A DNA stretch of 27,820 nt, taken from contig JALKBU010000688.1 in NCBI GenBank assembly GCA_023091735.1, forward strand, positions 1 through 27,820, in the 5' to 3' direction. The position numbers and the translations under genes were made by a program. Under the pieces are notes generated by a model. It was given only the letters and a program-made list of their open reading frames with translations. It was not told where the DNA came from and made no database searches. Source of the stretch: Trichomonas tenax (taxonomy: Eukaryota > Parabasalia > Trichomonadida > Trichomonadidae). Of the stretch, positions 25,489-27,820 are shown in pieces (the first letter of the stretch is position 1; every line of letters begins with the position of its first letter).

Positions 25489-27820
25489 ATGCCTTTGAGA
25501 AGCAGCGGACAGACGCACATCCACAAAATGTTGAAAGCTTTACGCGTTCTGTCAGACCAAACCGTTGTGCATCGAAGAAAGTTCGAATACATCTTACATC
25601 AGCTTCATAAATTCGATATTTGGTATGTGGAACTTCCTGGTGACGAACCATTGTCTAAAGAAGAACTGGAAAGAGTAAGGGAGATAATAAATCTTCTTGT
25701 CGACTTAAAAGATTTGTTTGCATTGTATATTTTGCAAACTTGGGCTGTTCATACGTTAGAAAACCCTCCAAACCATGTATTCGAACTCATTAAGAATATT
25801 ACCGGAAATTTTCACGAAGTAATACAAGAATTTTCGCCTGATATGGCCGCAAATTTCGATAAAGACTCGTTAGAACTAGTATTATATCATGTTTACGATC
25901 TCAGGGCAATTATAGCGTCGTTTACAGCATTTTCTCAAACAGAAACAAATGATTCAGAAATGTTAGATAAAATTCAAAGCAGAATCGGAGATTTCACAAG
26001 TGCATTGGCGCTTTTGGACACATTTTCAGATCAGCAAGAAAAAATCTTTTCACCAATACCTTTAAACTATCAACAATGGAAAGTTAATATTGCTGATTTT
26101 GAAATCGAAGAAGAAATAGGAACTGGTGCTTCAGCGAATGTATTTAAAGGAACATATAAGAAAACAGGCGAAAAAGTGGCTCTTAAGCGTTTCAAATTCA
26201 CAAATCTCAGCGGATCGAAATTACAATTGTTTCAAAGAGAAGTTGCTGTCCTTGCTGTTCTCAACAAGACAGCGCATCCATGTCTGATCAAGTTTATAGG
26301 AGCAACAGACACTCCTCCTTACACAATAGTGACAGAATTCATGCCAAACAAAAGTTTGTTTTGGGACTGCAGAAAGTACCACAAAATGAGTTCAACACAG
26401 GTGACAATAGCGGCATATGACATAGCAAGAGGAATGCAGTACCTCCACTCTTGTCAGATTGTTCACAGAGACTTGAAGTCATTAAATATTTTGTTAGACG
26501 AAAATTACAAAATCAGAATTTGCGATTTTGGTTTTGCGAAGTTAATGGATGATGACGACACATTCAAAGCACACAAATCTGGAACGATGCAGTGGATGGC
26601 ACCAGAAATATTGATGTCTTCAACACAGTTCACTTCGAAAATTGATGTTTACGCTTACGGAATTCTTCTCACTGAGATTCTGACAGGAAGGAGGCCATAC
26701 GGCAACATCGAAGACAAGAAAGCACTCTCGAAGAGAATCATCGAAGAAGATCTTCGTCCAAACTTACTTCCGACTACACCACCTTTGCTGAGAGACTTAA
26801 TAACGCAGTGTTGGGACAGGAATCCTGATGTCAGACCGACATTCGATGAAATAGTGAAAAGATTTGACAATTTAGAAATTCTGTTTCCTGGATGCGATGT
26901 GAATCAATTCAAGAACTACGTGAATGCGAACAGAACAGCAGCAGAAAGGATGATGGTTGAGTGGAACACTGCACTCAAAGCAATCAGAAACAATCAGATG
27001 ACGCTCGAAAACTTGATCATTCAGTTCGAGGGAAGAAAGATGCCAGCGGAGATAATCAACAGCATGTGGGAGACGATATTCGATTCTGATATCAAACACG
27101 AAGAGAAGTCAATCATCAAAATGATGAAATGCTTCGCAGGAACATCAAAAATGGGCGAAGCTACTGAATATCTCAGGAAACTTCCTCCAAAGTCGATTCC
27201 AGAACAAGTTTTAGTTCCATATCTTGAAGAAATTCCAACCGGATCGATAGAAACAGACTCTCAAATAATCATCACTTCGTGCAAGAATGGAATTCCTGGT
27301 TTAGCTGCGATTTATTCTGTTTCTGAGAAAGATTTGCTTTTATCTTTGAGTGTTGCATCGTGTTCGAATATCAATCCAGACATAAGAACGGCACTCGCAG
27401 ACAGATGCATCAGAGCAATGAAGACAACGAACAGTGTTTTGAAGATATCTTTGATAAGGACGGTGATCGAATTGAAGTGCGCACACCGATTTTCTGATGA
27501 TTTCGTTCTCGAATTGATGAAATCGAGCATCAACACTCTTAGGATGTTCGGTTATCTCGCAGCAGCACAGAGTCCAACTAAAGCGATAATCAACGAACTG
27601 GTCAAAAAATTGCCAAACAAAGATGCAAATTTCGTTTGTTTGTCTGCATGCAGAAATCCAGAATATGCATCATTAGTTTTGAATCAGATTCCATTTATCT
27701 CTGATTTAGAGTTCTGCATCAAAGTTTTATCACTGTGCTTCGATCACGTGAACACGAGGCAGCTTGCGCGTAACTTAGCAACAAGCATTCGATTCAGAGA
27801 TGCATCTGATGCATCTCTCA
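25489..27820 (+). CDS. TKL-family protein kinase, partial at window end
   Basis: The ATG at 25489 (MPLRSSGQTHIHKMLKALRV) opens a frame that stays open to the window end (777 codons, no stop). The N-terminal 200 residues are predicted helical (KEELERVREIINLLVDLKDL...LQTWAVHTLENPP), resembling four-helix-bundle adaptor domains. The kinase domain (about 203-465) has the Gly loop GTGASANVFKG, VALK for ATP binding (about Lys232), HRDLKSLNILL with catalytic Asp328, DFGFAK with Asp346, and GTMQWMAPE. All key residues are present, so it should be active; the sequence is of the tyrosine-kinase-like (RAF/MLK-like) group, which phosphorylates Ser/Thr. The part after the kinase is again helical and HEAT-like (LRMFGYLAAAQSPTKAIINEL) and runs off the end. 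It has an Inr 17 nt upstream and a TGACA motif cluster before that. Kinases of this plan are numerous in trichomonads. Confidence 0.92.
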   Translation, partial: MPLRSSGQTHIHKMLKALRVLSDQTVVHRRKFEYILHQLHKFDIWYVELPGDEPLSKEELERVREIINLLVDLKDLFALYILQTWAVHTLENPPNHVFELIKNITGNFHEVIQEFSPDMAANFDKDSLELVLYHVYDLRAIIASFTAFSQTETNDSEMLDKIQSRIGDFTSALALLDTFSDQQEKIFSPIPLNYQQWKVNIADFEIEEEIGTGASANVFKGTYKKTGEKVALKRFKFTNLSGSKLQLFQREVAVLAVLNKTAHPCLIKFIGATDTPPYTIVTEFMPNKSLFWDCRKYHKMSSTQVTIAAYDIARGMQYLHSCQIVHRDLKSLNILLDENYKIRICDFGFAKLMDDDDTFKAHKSGTMQWMAPEILMSSTQFTSKIDVYAYGILLTEILTGRRPYGNIEDKKALSKRIIEEDLRPNLLPTTPPLLRDLITQCWDRNPDVRPTFDEIVKRFDNLEILFPGCDVNQFKNYVNANRTAAERMMVEWNTALKAIRNNQMTLENLIIQFEGRKMPAEIINSMWETIFDSDIKHEEKSIIKMMKCFAGTSKMGEATEYLRKLPPKSIPEQVLVPYLEEIPTGSIETDSQIIITSCKNGIPGLAAIYSVSEKDLLLSLSVASCSNINPDIRTALADRCIRAMKTTNSVLKISLIRTVIELKCAHRFSDDFVLELMKSSINTLRMFGYLAAAQSPTKAIINELVKKLPNKDANFVCLSACRNPEYASLVLNQIPFISDLEFCIKVLSLCFDHVNTRQLARNLATSIRFRDASDASL

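Overview
The window looks like nuclear DNA of a parabasalid protist, most probably Trichomonas vaginalis or a close relative. The reasons are: single-exon genes packed on both strands in AT-rich DNA; trichomonad-type initiator elements (TCA[C/T]-A/T-T-T) a short distance upstream of several ATGs; stop codons that merge into a TAAA polyadenylation signal; and a typical trichomonad gene mix (TKL kinase with long helical flanks, DUF3447/ankyrin protein, casein kinase 1, diaphanous-type formin, AAAP amino-acid transporter, a very bacterial-looking phosphoglycerate mutase, and many decayed gene copies). I saw no tRNA, rRNA, CRISPR array or intact transposon, and no recognisable trichomonad intron.

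Layout. 1-950: AT-rich non-coding leader. 951-3755 (+): secreted or surface type I membrane protein whose lumenal part is almost entirely Lys/Asp/Glu pentapeptide repeats. 3.8-7.7 kb: a gene graveyard with a minus-strand Sec7-type ARF-GEF C-terminal relic, a plus-strand relic resembling the trichomonad Cys-rich beta-helix (PMP-like) surface family, and a minus-strand ankyrin/DUF3447-like scrap. 7.8-19.5 kb: a block of five minus-strand genes: formin, casein kinase 1, an 848-aa helical-repeat protein, phosphoglycerate mutase and an amino-acid transporter. The transporter seems to have a frameshift just before its C-terminus. 20.6-27.8 kb: plus-strand genes, namely a small basic unknown protein, a DUF3447/ankyrin protein with a 5' frameshift, a tandem family of small membrane-anchored proteins in three states of decay, and a TKL kinase that runs off the window end.

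The genes are not an operon and do not form one pathway. Themes are actin control (formin), signalling (CK1, TKL), glycolysis (PGM), amino-acid uptake and surface exposure (Lys/Asp-rich protein, PMP-like relic). Codon use differs sharply. Formin and PGM prefer C/G-ending codons, as expected for well-expressed genes, while the helical-repeat gene and the relics are strongly A/T-ending.

The most unusual structures are the Lys/Asp minisatellite gene with its internal 161-bp perfect duplication, the three-copy small-protein array with matching 3' hairpins, and clusters of TGACA/TGTCA inverted motifs in front of the TKL kinase and near the PMP-like relic. All names come from reading the sequence and from memory of the families; no database search was run.
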